In this document: one piece after another, positions 42,519 through 50,246 of the stretch
How the letters are laid out: each line of letters starts with the position of its first letter
Position numbering within the stretch: position 1 is the first letter of the stretch
Source of the DNA: UBA2241 sp963777895
Lineage (GTDB): Bacteria > Actinomycetota > Thermoleophilia > UBA2241
Direction of reading: 5' to 3'
DNA length: 64,000 bases
Assembly: GCA_963777895.1 (NCBI GenBank)
Contig: CAVZSF010000005.1
Coordinates: 496,001-560,000 of the forward strand
Notes under the pieces: generated by a model
The model's input: the letters and a program-made list of their open reading frames with translations, nothing else
Databases searched by the model: none
What the model was told of the DNA's origin: nothing
Program-made: the position numbers and the translations under genes

Positions 42519-43357
42519 TGGGCATCAAGAAGTTCAAGCCGACCTCGCCCGGCCGCCGGTTCATGACGGTCGAGACCTTCGAGGACGTCACCCGCACCGA
42601 ACCGGAGCGTTCCCTGCTCGCGCCCCTCAAGCGTGGCGGTGGCCGCAACAACTACGGCCGCATCACCACGCGCCATCAGGGCGGCGGGCACAAGCGGCGC
42701 TACCGCATCATCGACTTCAAGCGCGACAAGGACGGCGTGCCGGCAAAGGTCGCCCACATCGAGTACGACCCCAACCGCTCCGCCCGCATCGCCCTGCTGC
42801 ACTACGCCGACGGCGAGAAGCGCTACATCATCGCGCCCCAGGGTCTGAAGGTGGGCGACACCGTCGAGTCCGGCCCCACCGCCGACATCAAGCCGGGCAA
42901 CGCCCTGCCGCTCGAGAACATCCCGACCGGCACGACGATCCACGCCCTCGAGCTCCAGCCGGGGCGCGGGGCGCAGCTCGTGCGCAGCGCGGGCGCGAGC
43001 GCGCAGCTCCAGGCCAAGGAGCGCGGCCACGGCGTCGTGCGGCTGCCGTCCGGCGAGCTCCGCCGCGTGCGGCTCACTTGCCGCGCGACCGTCGGCGAGG
43101 TCGGCAACGCCGACCACTCCAACATCTCCGGCGGCAAGGCCGGCCGCACGCGCTGGCGCGGCGTGCGCCCGACGGTGCGCGGCACGGCCATGAACCCCGT
43201 CGACCATCCGCACGGCGGCGGCGAGGGCAAGACCACCGCCGGTCGTCATCCGGTGACGCCATGGGGCGTGCCCACCCTCGGGTACCGCACGCGCGCCAAG
43301 CACAAGGCGTCCGACAAGCAGATCATCCGCGGCCGCAAGCGCGGCAAGCGTGGGTAG
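42518..43357 (+). CDS. rplB: 50S ribosomal protein L2
   Basis: 279 residues. RGGGRNNYGRITTRHQGGGHKRRYR and the C-terminal GVRPTVRGTAMNPVDHPHGGGEG (with the near-invariant His of the peptidyl-transferase region) identify it. It helps join the subunits. It overlaps rplW by one base. Confidence 0.98.
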   Translation: MGIKKFKPTSPGRRFMTVETFEDVTRTEPERSLLAPLKRGGGRNNYGRITTRHQGGGHKRRYRIIDFKRDKDGVPAKVAHIEYDPNRSARIALLHYADGEKRYIIAPQGLKVGDTVESGPTADIKPGNALPLENIPTGTTIHALELQPGRGAQLVRSAGASAQLQAKERGHGVVRLPSGELRRVRLTCRATVGEVGNADHSNISGGKAGRTRWRGVRPTVRGTAMNPVDHPHGGGEGKTTAGRHPVTPWGVPTLGYRTRAKHKASDKQIIRGRKRGKRG

Positions 43358-43375
43358 GGCAGGAGGAGACGCCTC

Positions 43376-43654
43376 TTGAGCAGGTCAGCAAAGAAGGGTC
43401 CGTTCGTCGACGAGCGCCTGATGGCGCGGATCACGCAGATGAACGCCGCCGGCCAGAAGAAGATGGTCAAGACCTGGTCGCGGGCCTCGACGATCTTCCC
43501 TGAGATGGTGGGTCACACCATCGCCGTCCACGACGGGCGCAAGCACGTCCCGGTCTTCGTGACCGAGTCGATGGTCGGCCACAAGCTCGGCGAGTTCGCG
43601 CTCACGCGCACGTTCCGCGGTCACGTCAAGGCCGACCGTTCGGCGAGAAGGTAG
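43376..43654 (+). CDS. rpsS: 30S ribosomal protein S19
   Basis: 92 residues from TTG at 43376, preceded by GGAGGAG. RSAKKGPFVDERLMARI, TWSRASTIFPEMVGHTIAVHDG and GEFALTRTFRGH are conserved. It forms a head contact with S13 and tRNA. Confidence 0.97.
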   Translation: MSRSAKKGPFVDERLMARITQMNAAGQKKMVKTWSRASTIFPEMVGHTIAVHDGRKHVPVFVTESMVGHKLGEFALTRTFRGHVKADRSARR

Positions 43655-43658
43655 CGAC

Positions 43659-44003
43659 ATGGCAGTAAGAGCACAGGCGAAGTACGTGCGGGTCGCCCCG
43701 CGCAAGGCGCGCGAGGTCGTCGACCTCATCCGCGGCAAGTCCGTCGCGGACGCGCGCAGCACGCTCTTCTTCGCCAACCGCAACGCCGCCCGTGTCGTGG
43801 CCAAGGTGCTGAACAGCGCGGTGGCCAACGCCGAGAACAACGCCAACCTCTTGGCCGACGACCTCTACGTCAAGGAGGCCAAGGTCGACGAGGGCCCGAC
43901 GCTCAAGCGCTGGCAGTTCCGGGCGATGGGTCGCGTGAACCGCATCCGCAAGCGCAGCAGCCACATCACGATCGCCGTGGAGCAGAGGGAGGTCCGTTCC
44001 TAG
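43659..44003 (+). CDS. rplV: 50S ribosomal protein L22
   Basis: 114 residues. AKYVRVAPRKAREVVDLIRGK is the start of the L22 core, and RAMGRVNRIRKRSSHITI is the beta-hairpin that reaches into the exit tunnel. Its stop overlaps the rpsC GTG by one base. Confidence 0.97.
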   Translation: MAVRAQAKYVRVAPRKAREVVDLIRGKSVADARSTLFFANRNAARVVAKVLNSAVANAENNANLLADDLYVKEAKVDEGPTLKRWQFRAMGRVNRIRKRSSHITIAVEQREVRS

Positions 44004-45001
44004 TGGGCCAGAAGGTTCATCCGAGCGGCTTCAGGGTCGGGATCATCCACGACTGGAAGTCGCACTGGTATACCGAGAAAGAGTTCAAGCAGTTCCTCCA
44101 AGAGGACGAGCGCATCCGCACGCACATCCTGCGGAAGCTGGCGCACGCTGGGCTCTCCCGCATCATGATCCGCAAGGATCAGAACAACGTGACCATCGAC
44201 ATCCACACCGCGCGGCCGGGCATCGTCATCGGCAAGAGCGGCTCGGAGGTCGACGCGCTGCGCAAAGAGATCCACGGGATGACGCACAAGAACGTGCAGG
44301 TCAACATCCTTGAGGTGAAGCGGCCGGAGCTCGACGCGGTGCTGGTCGCCCAGTCGATCGCCGAACAGCTCGAGAACCGCGTGAGCTTCCGCCGCGCGAT
44401 GAAGCGCGCCCTGACGAGCGCGATGCGCTCGGGCGCCGCCGGCATGCGCGTCCGCTGCGGCGGACGCCTGGGCGGCGCCGAGATGGCGCGCAACGAGCAC
44501 TACAGTGAGGGTCGCGTGCCGCTCCATACGCTGCGTGCCGACATCGACTACGGCTTCAAGGAAGCGCGCACGACGTTCGGGCGCATCGGCGTGAAGGTCT
44601 GGATCAACAAGGGCGAGATCCTGCCCGAGGGATACCCGGTCGACGAGGCGCGCGCCCGGCAGCAGCTCGACGAGCAGCGCCGTGACGACCGCCGCGGCGG
44701 ACGGCCCCCGCGCCGCGAGGGCGGCCCCGGGCGCGGTCCCGGCGGTCCGGGTCGCGGACCCGGCGGCCCCGGGCGCGGTCCTGGTGGCCCTGGTCGTGGT
44801 CCCGGCGGCCCCGGGCGCGGTCCCGGCGGCCAGGGCGGCCGCGGCGGCGGACGTGGTCCGCGCCGCGACGACCGTACCGCCCCGGCGCGCCCGTCGGCGC
44901 CGACCGGCCGCACGCCCCGCGGCACCAAGCCCGTGACGCGCCCCGAGAAGCCGGCGCAGACGGCTCCGGCGCCCGAGACCGAGTCAGGCTCGGAGGCCTG
45001 A
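44003..45001 (+). CDS. rpsC: 30S ribosomal protein S3 with long Gly/Pro/Arg tail
   Basis: 332 residues from GTG at 44003; common S3 is 210-280. Residues 1-213 are normal: GQKVHPSGFRVGI, KH domain RPGIVIGKSGSEVDAL and C-terminal TTFGRIGVKVWINKGEILP. It forms the mRNA entry channel with S4 and S5. From about residue 214 the tail is basic and glycine-rich, with five 7-residue units GPGRGPG (residues 241-275, five 21-base repeats at 44723-44827). A Pro/Ala-rich, acidic end follows. It is probably disordered. Confidence 0.96.
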   Translation: MGQKVHPSGFRVGIIHDWKSHWYTEKEFKQFLQEDERIRTHILRKLAHAGLSRIMIRKDQNNVTIDIHTARPGIVIGKSGSEVDALRKEIHGMTHKNVQVNILEVKRPELDAVLVAQSIAEQLENRVSFRRAMKRALTSAMRSGAAGMRVRCGGRLGGAEMARNEHYSEGRVPLHTLRADIDYGFKEARTTFGRIGVKVWINKGEILPEGYPVDEARARQQLDEQRRDDRRGGRPPRREGGPGRGPGGPGRGPGGPGRGPGGPGRGPGGPGRGPGGQGGRGGGRGPRRDDRTAPARPSAPTGRTPRGTKPVTRPEKPAQTAPAPETESGSEA

Positions 45002-45019
45002 GCAGAGCAGAGGTAACAG

Positions 45020-45445
45020 ATGCTTCTTCCCAAGAGAGTCAAGCACCGCAAGCAGCAGCGCGGCCGTATGGCCGGCGCCGCCAAGGGCGGTACAGACGTC
45101 GAGTTCGGCCAGTTCGGCCTGAAGGCGCTCGAGCCCGGCTGGGTGACCAACCGGCAGATCGAGGCCGCCCGTGTCGCGATGACCCGCTACATGAAGCGCG
45201 GCGGCAAGGTGTGGATCAACGTGTTCCCGCACAAGCCGGTCACGCGCAAGGCGGCCGAGACGCGCATGGGCGGCGGCAAGGGCTCACCCGAGTCGTGGGT
45301 CGCCGTCGTGAAGCCCGGCAAGGTCATGTTCGAGGTGGCCGGCGTGAGCGAGCCCGTGGCCCGCGAGGCCATACGCCTGGCGATGCACAAGCTGCCCATC
45401 AAGTGCAAATTCGTGGCGAGGGAGGGGAGTCTCTTTGAAGGCTAG
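45020..45445 (+). CDS. rplP: 50S ribosomal protein L16
   Basis: 141 residues. LPKRVKHRKQQRGRMAGAAKGG and RMGGGKGSPESWVAVVKPGKVMFE are conserved, the latter holding the residue that contacts A-site tRNA. It overlaps rpmC by 11 bases. Confidence 0.97.
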   Translation: MLLPKRVKHRKQQRGRMAGAAKGGTDVEFGQFGLKALEPGWVTNRQIEAARVAMTRYMKRGGKVWINVFPHKPVTRKAAETRMGGGKGSPESWVAVVKPGKVMFEVAGVSEPVAREAIRLAMHKLPIKCKFVAREGSLFEG

Positions 45446-45647
45446 AGAAGCCCGCGAGCTTTCCGATGACGAGATCTCGTTGCGCCTGCGCGACACGCGC
45501 CGCGAGCTCTTCAACCTGCGCTTCCAGCACGCCACGGGGCAGCTCGACGACCCGCACAAACTCAACCTGACGCGTCGCGAGATCGCGCGCCTGCTGACCA
45601 TCCGGGCAGAGCGCGAACGGGCCGCGGCAGCCGGTGGTGAAGGCTGA
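45435..45647 (+). CDS. rpmC: 50S ribosomal protein L29
   Basis: 70 residues from TTG at 45435, inside the rplP end, with GGGAG upstream. MKAREARELSDDEISLRLRD and FNLRFQHATGQLDDPHKLNL form the typical helical hairpin. It lies beside the tunnel exit with L23. Confidence 0.95.
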   Translation: MKAREARELSDDEISLRLRDTRRELFNLRFQHATGQLDDPHKLNLTRREIARLLTIRAERERAAAAGGEG

Positions 45648-46141
45648 TGCCAGAGAAGAAGAAGACAGAGACGAGCAGAACGGCCTCGACCCCGGCCAAG
45701 AAGGCCACGGCCGCGCGCAAGACGGCCGCGAAGAAGCCGGCCGCCAAGAAGACGGCGGCGGCCGCGAAGGCCGCCGCCAAGAAGCCGGCCGCCAAGAAGC
45801 CGGCCGCCAAGGCCGCGGCGCCCAAGGCGCCGGCGAAGAAGGTCTCGGCTGCCAGGGCGAAGGCCAAGGCGAGCCGTCCGGCTCCGGCCGCCGTGCCGGG
45901 CCGCAAGGAGCGCCGCGGCGTCGTGGTGAGCGACGCCATGGACAAGACGATCGTGGTGCGCATCGACACGGTGCAGAAGCACGAGCGCTACGGCAAGGTC
46001 GTGCGCCGCTCGAGCAAGCTGCACGCCCACGACGAACAGAACAGCGCCGGTGTCGGCGATCTCGTGCGCGTCGTGGAAACGCGCCCGCTGAGCGCCTCCA
46101 AGCGCTGGCGCCTGCTCGAGATCCTCGAGAAGGCCAAGTGA
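45647..46141 (+). CDS. rpsQ: 30S ribosomal protein S17 with N-terminal Lys/Ala extension
   Basis: 164 residues; ordinary S17 has about 80-95. Residues 1-84 are a Lys/Ala/Pro repeat (AAKKPAAKKTAAAAKAAAKK). The core is GRKERRGVVVSDAMDKTIVV, RYGKVVRRSSKLHAHDE and TRPLSASKRWRLLEILEKAK. It starts at ATG overlapping the rpmC stop (TGATG). The extension resembles histone-H1-like tails and is probably disordered and RNA-binding. Confidence 0.95.
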   Translation: MPEKKKTETSRTASTPAKKATAARKTAAKKPAAKKTAAAAKAAAKKPAAKKPAAKAAAPKAPAKKVSAARAKAKASRPAPAAVPGRKERRGVVVSDAMDKTIVVRIDTVQKHERYGKVVRRSSKLHAHDEQNSAGVGDLVRVVETRPLSASKRWRLLEILEKAK

Positions 46142-46166
46142 GTCGAGAGCAGGCAGAGGACGGCAG

Positions 46167-46535
46167 ATGATCCAGGTCGAGTCGAGGCTGAGGGTAGCCG
46201 ACAACACGGGCGCCCGTGAGATCCTGTGCATCAGGATCCGCGGCGGCTCGCGCCGCCGCTACGCTACGGTGGGCGACATCATCGTGGGCACTGTGAAGCA
46301 GGCGACCCCGGGCGGCAGCGTCAAGAAGGGCGAAGTCGTGCGCGCCGTGGTGGTGCGCACCAAGAAGGAGTTCGGTCGCAAGGACGGCACCTACATCGCC
46401 TTCGATGAGAACGCCGCCGTCCTCATCGACAACCAGGGCAACCCGCGCGGCACGCGCATCTTCGGCCCCGTGGCGCGCGAGCTCCGCGAGCGGAACTTCA
46501 TGAAGATCGTGTCCCTCGCGCCCGAGGTGCTCTAG
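46167..46535 (+). CDS. rplN: 50S ribosomal protein L14
   Basis: 122 residues, the exact normal length. IQVESRLRVADNTGAREILCI and NAAVLIDNQGNPRGTRIFGPV are signature stretches. It forms part of an intersubunit bridge and binds the silencing factor RsfS. Confidence 0.98.
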   Translation: MIQVESRLRVADNTGAREILCIRIRGGSRRRYATVGDIIVGTVKQATPGGSVKKGEVVRAVVVRTKKEFGRKDGTYIAFDENAAVLIDNQGNPRGTRIFGPVARELRERNFMKIVSLAPEVL

Positions 46536-46563
46536 CCGTCAGGCGGCGAGGAGTAAGGCAGAG

Positions 46564-46899
46564 ATGAGCAGCAAACTGAAGATCAGGAAGGGCGACCAGG
46601 TACGGATCGTCAGCGGCAAGGAGGCCGGCAAGACCGGCAAGGTGCTGCGCGTCGACGTGGCGGCCGGCAAGGTCGTCATCGAGCGGCTCAACATGATGAA
46701 GAAGCACACCAAGCCAAACCCGAAGAAGAACCCGCAGGGCGGCGTGATCGAGCGCGAGGCGCCGATCGACGTGTCGAACGTGATGCTGGTCTGTCCGGCG
46801 TGCGGGCAGCCGACCAGGGTCGGCTACCGCATCACCGACGACGGCGGCAAGGTTCGCGTCTGCCGCCATGCCAACTGCGGCAAGGACATGGGCAAGTGA
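46564..46899 (+). CDS. rplX: 50S ribosomal protein L24 (zinc-ribbon form)
   Basis: 111 residues. The KOW motif is IRKGDQVRIVSGKEAGKTGKV. The C-terminal part has CPAC (C77, C80) and C100, C105, a zinc ribbon found only in some bacterial L24 proteins. It is an assembly-initiator protein near the tunnel exit. It overlaps rplE by one base (TGATG). Confidence 0.97.
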   Translation: MSSKLKIRKGDQVRIVSGKEAGKTGKVLRVDVAAGKVVIERLNMMKKHTKPNPKKNPQGGVIEREAPIDVSNVMLVCPACGQPTRVGYRITDDGGKVRVCRHANCGKDMGK

Positions 46900-47441
46900 T
46901 GGCCAGACTCAAGGACAAGTATTTCAAAGAGGTCGTGCCCGAGCTCATGGAGGAGTTCGGCTACCGCAACGTGATGGAAGTGCCGCGCGTGAGCAAGGTG
47001 ACGCTCAACATGGGCGTAGGCGAGGCCAAGACCAACGCCAAGCTCCTCGACGACGCCGTCGAGGAACTCGCTTTGATTGCCGGCCAGCGGCCCAAGATCA
47101 CCCGCGCCCGCAAGTCCATCGCCGGGTTCAAGCTGCGCGAGGGCATGGCCATCGGCTGTGCCGTCACGCTGCGTGGCGACCGTATGTACGAGATGATCGA
47201 CCGGCTCGTCTCGATCGCGCTGCCCCGTATCCGCGACTTCCGGGGCATCGACCCGGACCAGTTCGACGGGCGCGGCAACTTTGCGATGGGCGTGCGGGAG
47301 CAGACCATCTTCCCGGAGATCGACTACGACTCCGTGGAACAGTTCCGCGGCCTGAACATCGTCATCGCGACGACAGCCAGGACCGACGAGGAAGGCCGCG
47401 CCCTGCTGAGCAGGCTGGGCATGCCCTTCCAGACCAACTAG
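46899..47441 (+). CDS. rplE: 50S ribosomal protein L5
   Basis: 180 residues from ATG at 46899; the longer frame upstream is a shadow of rplX. MEVPRVSKVTLNMGVGEA and RDFRGIDPDQFDGRGNFAMG are typical. It binds 5S rRNA with L18 and contacts P-site tRNA. Confidence 0.98.
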   Translation: MARLKDKYFKEVVPELMEEFGYRNVMEVPRVSKVTLNMGVGEAKTNAKLLDDAVEELALIAGQRPKITRARKSIAGFKLREGMAIGCAVTLRGDRMYEMIDRLVSIALPRIRDFRGIDPDQFDGRGNFAMGVREQTIFPEIDYDSVEQFRGLNIVIATTARTDEEGRALLSRLGMPFQTN

Positions 47442-47454
47442 GAGCAGCTGAAGC

Positions 47455-47640
47455 ATGGCGAAGACATCCCTCGTGGTGAAGGCCGGACGTAAGCAGCGGT
47501 TCCAGACGCGCGAGTACCATCGCTGCGCCCGGTGCGGCCGCCCCCGGGCGTACTACCGCAAGTTCGGCGTCTGCCGCATCTGCTTGCGCGAGCTCGCCCA
47601 TCAGGGCGTCATCCCCGGCCTGACCAAGGCCAGCTGGTAA
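47455..47640 (+). CDS. rpsN: 30S ribosomal protein S14, type Z
   Basis: 61 residues with zinc ligands C24, C27, C40 and C43 (CARC ... CRIC). HRCARCGRPRAYYRKFGVCR and the C-terminal GLTKASW are diagnostic of the zinc form. It sits in the S10-spc order between rplE and rpsH. Confidence 0.98.
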   Translation: MAKTSLVVKAGRKQRFQTREYHRCARCGRPRAYYRKFGVCRICLRELAHQGVIPGLTKASW

Positions 47641-47654
47641 GGAGGCGACGGACA

Positions 47655-48053
47655 ATGTCTATGACCGACCCCATCGCCGACATGCTGACGCGCGTGCGCA
47701 ACGCGAGTTCGGCCCGCCATTCGCAGGTCGAGATCCCCTCGTCGCGCATGAAGCGCGACATCGCGCGCATCCTGGCTGAGCAGGGCTACATCGAGAAGTT
47801 CGAGGTCAAGCCTGCCGAGCACGGCGACGTGATCCTGATCGACCTCAAGTACGGCAAGAACCGCGAGCGGGTGATCTCGGGCATCAAGCGCGTCTCCAAG
47901 CCCGGGCGTCGCATCTACGCGCGCAAGGACGGCCTGCCGAAGGTCCTCGGCGGCCTCGGCACGGCCATCATCTCGACCTCTCGCGGGCTCGTCACGAGCG
48001 CGGAGGCCGGCAAGCTCGGTGTGGGCGGCGAAGTCGTCTGCTTTATCTGGTAA
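47655..48053 (+). CDS. rpsH: 30S ribosomal protein S8
   Basis: 132 residues from ATG at 47655, preceded by GGAGG; the longer upstream frame is a shadow of rpsN. MTDPIADMLTRVRNA and the C-terminal GLVTSAEAGKLGVGGEVVCFIW are conserved. S8 represses the spc operon in some bacteria. Confidence 0.97.
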   Translation: MSMTDPIADMLTRVRNASSARHSQVEIPSSRMKRDIARILAEQGYIEKFEVKPAEHGDVILIDLKYGKNRERVISGIKRVSKPGRRIYARKDGLPKVLGGLGTAIISTSRGLVTSAEAGKLGVGGEVVCFIW

Positions 48054-48062
48054 GGACGTCTG

Positions 48063-48596
48063 ATGTCGAGGATCGGAAGAGCACCCATACCGCTGCCCGC
48101 CGGGGTCGATTTCGGCTACGACCACGGCCTGGTGACGGTCAAAGGCCCGAAGGGCGAGCTTGCGCAGCGCGTACCCCGTGAGGTCGACGTGACCATGAGC
48201 GACGGCGTGATCACGGTCACGCGGCCGACGGAGAGCAGCCAGCACCGCTCGCTCCACGGCCTCACGCGCACCTTGATCGCCAACATGGTCGAAGGCGTGA
48301 CGAACGGGTTCGAGAAGCGGCTCGAGATCGTCGGCGTGGGCTACCGCGCGACGCTCAAGGGCACCTCCCTCGAGCTCAACGTCGGTTATAGCCACCCCGT
48401 GGTCGTCGAGCCGCCCGAGAACGTCCAGTTCGAGACGCCGCAGGCCACCGTCGTGCTGGTGAAGGGCATCGACAAGCAGGTGGTCGGCGAGGTCGCCGCG
48501 AAGCTGCGCCGCCTGCGGCCGCCGGAACCGTACAAGGGCAAGGGCATCCGCTACGCCGGCGAGTACGTGCAGCGCAAGGTCGGCAAGCGCGCCTGA
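48063..48596 (+). CDS. rplF: 50S ribosomal protein L6
   Basis: 177 residues. SRIGRAPIPLPAGVDF, LVTVKGPKGELAQRVP and the C-terminal EPYKGKGIRYAGEYV are the L6 landmarks. It contacts the sarcin-ricin region near the factor-binding centre. Confidence 0.98.
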   Translation: MSRIGRAPIPLPAGVDFGYDHGLVTVKGPKGELAQRVPREVDVTMSDGVITVTRPTESSQHRSLHGLTRTLIANMVEGVTNGFEKRLEIVGVGYRATLKGTSLELNVGYSHPVVVEPPENVQFETPQATVVLVKGIDKQVVGEVAAKLRRLRPPEPYKGKGIRYAGEYVQRKVGKRA

Positions 48597-48623
48597 CGTG
48601 ACGACTGAAGGAACAGCGAAGCG

Positions 48624-48977
48624 ATGAGTGCACCAAGCATCAGAGAAGCCCGCGCCCGGCGCAAGAGGCGCATCCGCGCCAAGGTGGCCGGCAGCGTCGA
48701 GCGCCCGCGCCTCGCCGTCTTCCGCTCGAACAAGGGCATCTACGCCCAGCTCGTGGACGACGCGACCGGCGCCACCCTGACGGCGGCGCGGTCGGCCGAG
48801 GTCGACGGCGCCGGGCTCGACAAGAGCGGAGTCGCGCGCAAGGTCGGCGAGTTGCTGGCCGGGCGGGCGAAAGCGAAAGGCATCGAGCGGGTCGTGTTCG
48901 ACCGCTCCGGCTATCTGTACCACGGTCGCGTGAAGGCGCTCGCCGAGGGCGCGCGCGCAAGCGGCCTGGTCTTCTGA
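48624..48977 (+). CDS. rplR: 50S ribosomal protein L18
   Basis: 117 residues. RIRAKVAGSVERPRLAVFRSNK and VVFDRSGYLYHGRVKALAEGAR are conserved. It binds 5S rRNA. Confidence 0.97.
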   Translation: MSAPSIREARARRKRRIRAKVAGSVERPRLAVFRSNKGIYAQLVDDATGATLTAARSAEVDGAGLDKSGVARKVGELLAGRAKAKGIERVVFDRSGYLYHGRVKALAEGARASGLVF

Positions 48978-48997
48978 CCGAGGAGAAGAGAGGCATC

Positions 48998-49546
48998 GTG
49001 GCTCGAGGAGCATTCAACGAGGGCAGCGAGCTCAAGGAGCGCGTGGTCGACATCAACCGCGTGGCCAAGGTCGTGAAGGGCGGCCGTCGCTTCTCGTTCA
49101 CGGCGCTGGTCGTCGTGGGCGACGAGAACGGCCACGTGGGCGCGGGTTACGGCAAGGCGCGCGAAGTGCCGCTGGCCATCCAGAAGGCGATCGAGGACGC
49201 GAAGAAGAACCTCTTCAAGGTCCCGCAGTACAAGACGACCATCACGCACCAGATCACCGGCGAGTACGGTGCCGCGCGCGTCCTGCTCAAGCCGGCCGCC
49301 CCCGGCACCGGCGTCATCGCCGCCGGCGGTGTGCGCGCCGTGCTCGAGCTGGCCGGCGTGCGCGACATCCTCACGAAGTCCCTGGGCGGCACGACCAACC
49401 CGATCAACCTGGTGCGCGCCACCGTCCAGGGCCTTCAGTCCCTGAAGACCCCGGAGGGCGTGGCGCGCCTGCGCGGCATCTCCATCGCCCAGGTGTTCGG
49501 CCGTGAGGCTCCGACCGAGGATCCGGCGAAGGCCGGGGAGGCCTGA
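48998..49546 (+). CDS. rpsE: 30S ribosomal protein S5
   Basis: 182 residues from GTG at 48998. KERVVDINRVAKVVKGGRRFSF and VGAGYGKAREVPLAIQKAIEDA are conserved, and the spectinomycin loop region is normal. It forms part of the mRNA entry helicase with S3 and S4. Confidence 0.97.
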   Translation: MARGAFNEGSELKERVVDINRVAKVVKGGRRFSFTALVVVGDENGHVGAGYGKAREVPLAIQKAIEDAKKNLFKVPQYKTTITHQITGEYGAARVLLKPAAPGTGVIAAGGVRAVLELAGVRDILTKSLGGTTNPINLVRATVQGLQSLKTPEGVARLRGISIAQVFGREAPTEDPAKAGEA

Positions 49547-49551
49547 TCGCG

Positions 49552-49746
49552 GTGCCCGCCCAGCTCGAGATCACCCAGGTGAAGAGCGGCATCGGCCGCC
49601 TGCCGGCGCACCGCGGCACGCTGCGCGCGCTCGGCCTCAAGCGGATCGGTCATACCGTGGTCCACGAGGACACCCCCGTGATCCGCGGCATGGTGAAGAA
49701 GGTCGCGTTCCTCGTCGAGGTGCGCGAGACGAGCGAGAAGTCGTGA
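49552..49746 (+). CDS. rpmD: 50S ribosomal protein L30
   Basis: 64 residues from GTG at 49552. LEITQVKSGIGRLPAHRGTLRALGLKRIGHTVV matches L30. It is small but complete, and starts 5 bases after rpsE. Confidence 0.96.
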   Translation: MPAQLEITQVKSGIGRLPAHRGTLRALGLKRIGHTVVHEDTPVIRGMVKKVAFLVEVRETSEKS

Positions 49747-49747
49747 C

Positions 49748-50224
49748 ATGACAGAACTCGGACTCCACAATCTGCGCCCGAACCCCGGTTCGACCAAGAA
49801 CACGAAGCGCCTCGGCCGCGGCAAGGGCACCGGCCAGGGCAAGACCAGCGGCAAGGGCCACAAGGGCTCGAACGCCCGCTCCGGCGGCGGCGTGCGCCCC
49901 GGCTACGAGGGCGGGCAGATGCCGCTCTACATGCGGCTCGGTAAGCTGCGCGGCCCGCACATGAAGAAGAGCATGCCCATCGGCCCGTTCCGTACCTATG
50001 CTGTGCCGGTCAACGTCGGCCGCCTGGCCGCCGCCTTCGAGGCGGGCGCCGAGGTGACGCCCGAGACGCTGGTCGAGAAGGGTATCGTCAAGAACACGCG
50101 CACCCCGATCAAGGTGCTTGGGGGCGGCGAGCTCGAGAAGGCGCTCACCGTGCGCGTCCATCTGTTCTCGCAGAGTGCGGTCGCCAAGATCGAGGCGGCC
50201 GGCGGCAAGGCCGTCCCGCTCTGA
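49748..50224 (+). CDS. rplO: 50S ribosomal protein L15
   Basis: 158 residues. The basic N-terminal arm NTKRLGRGKGTGQGKTSGKGHKGSNARSG and the GGGELEKALTVRVHLFSQSAVAKIE region are typical. It precedes secY, the standard spc order. Confidence 0.98.
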   Translation: MTELGLHNLRPNPGSTKNTKRLGRGKGTGQGKTSGKGHKGSNARSGGGVRPGYEGGQMPLYMRLGKLRGPHMKKSMPIGPFRTYAVPVNVGRLAAAFEAGAEVTPETLVEKGIVKNTRTPIKVLGGGELEKALTVRVHLFSQSAVAKIEAAGGKAVPL

Positions 50225-50246
50225 CGTCCCCCGGGGAGGCCAGGCT

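Noticed and set aside
44723..44827. Tandem repeats as a CRISPR-like array
   Set aside because: The 21-base units are in frame inside rpsC and have no spacers.
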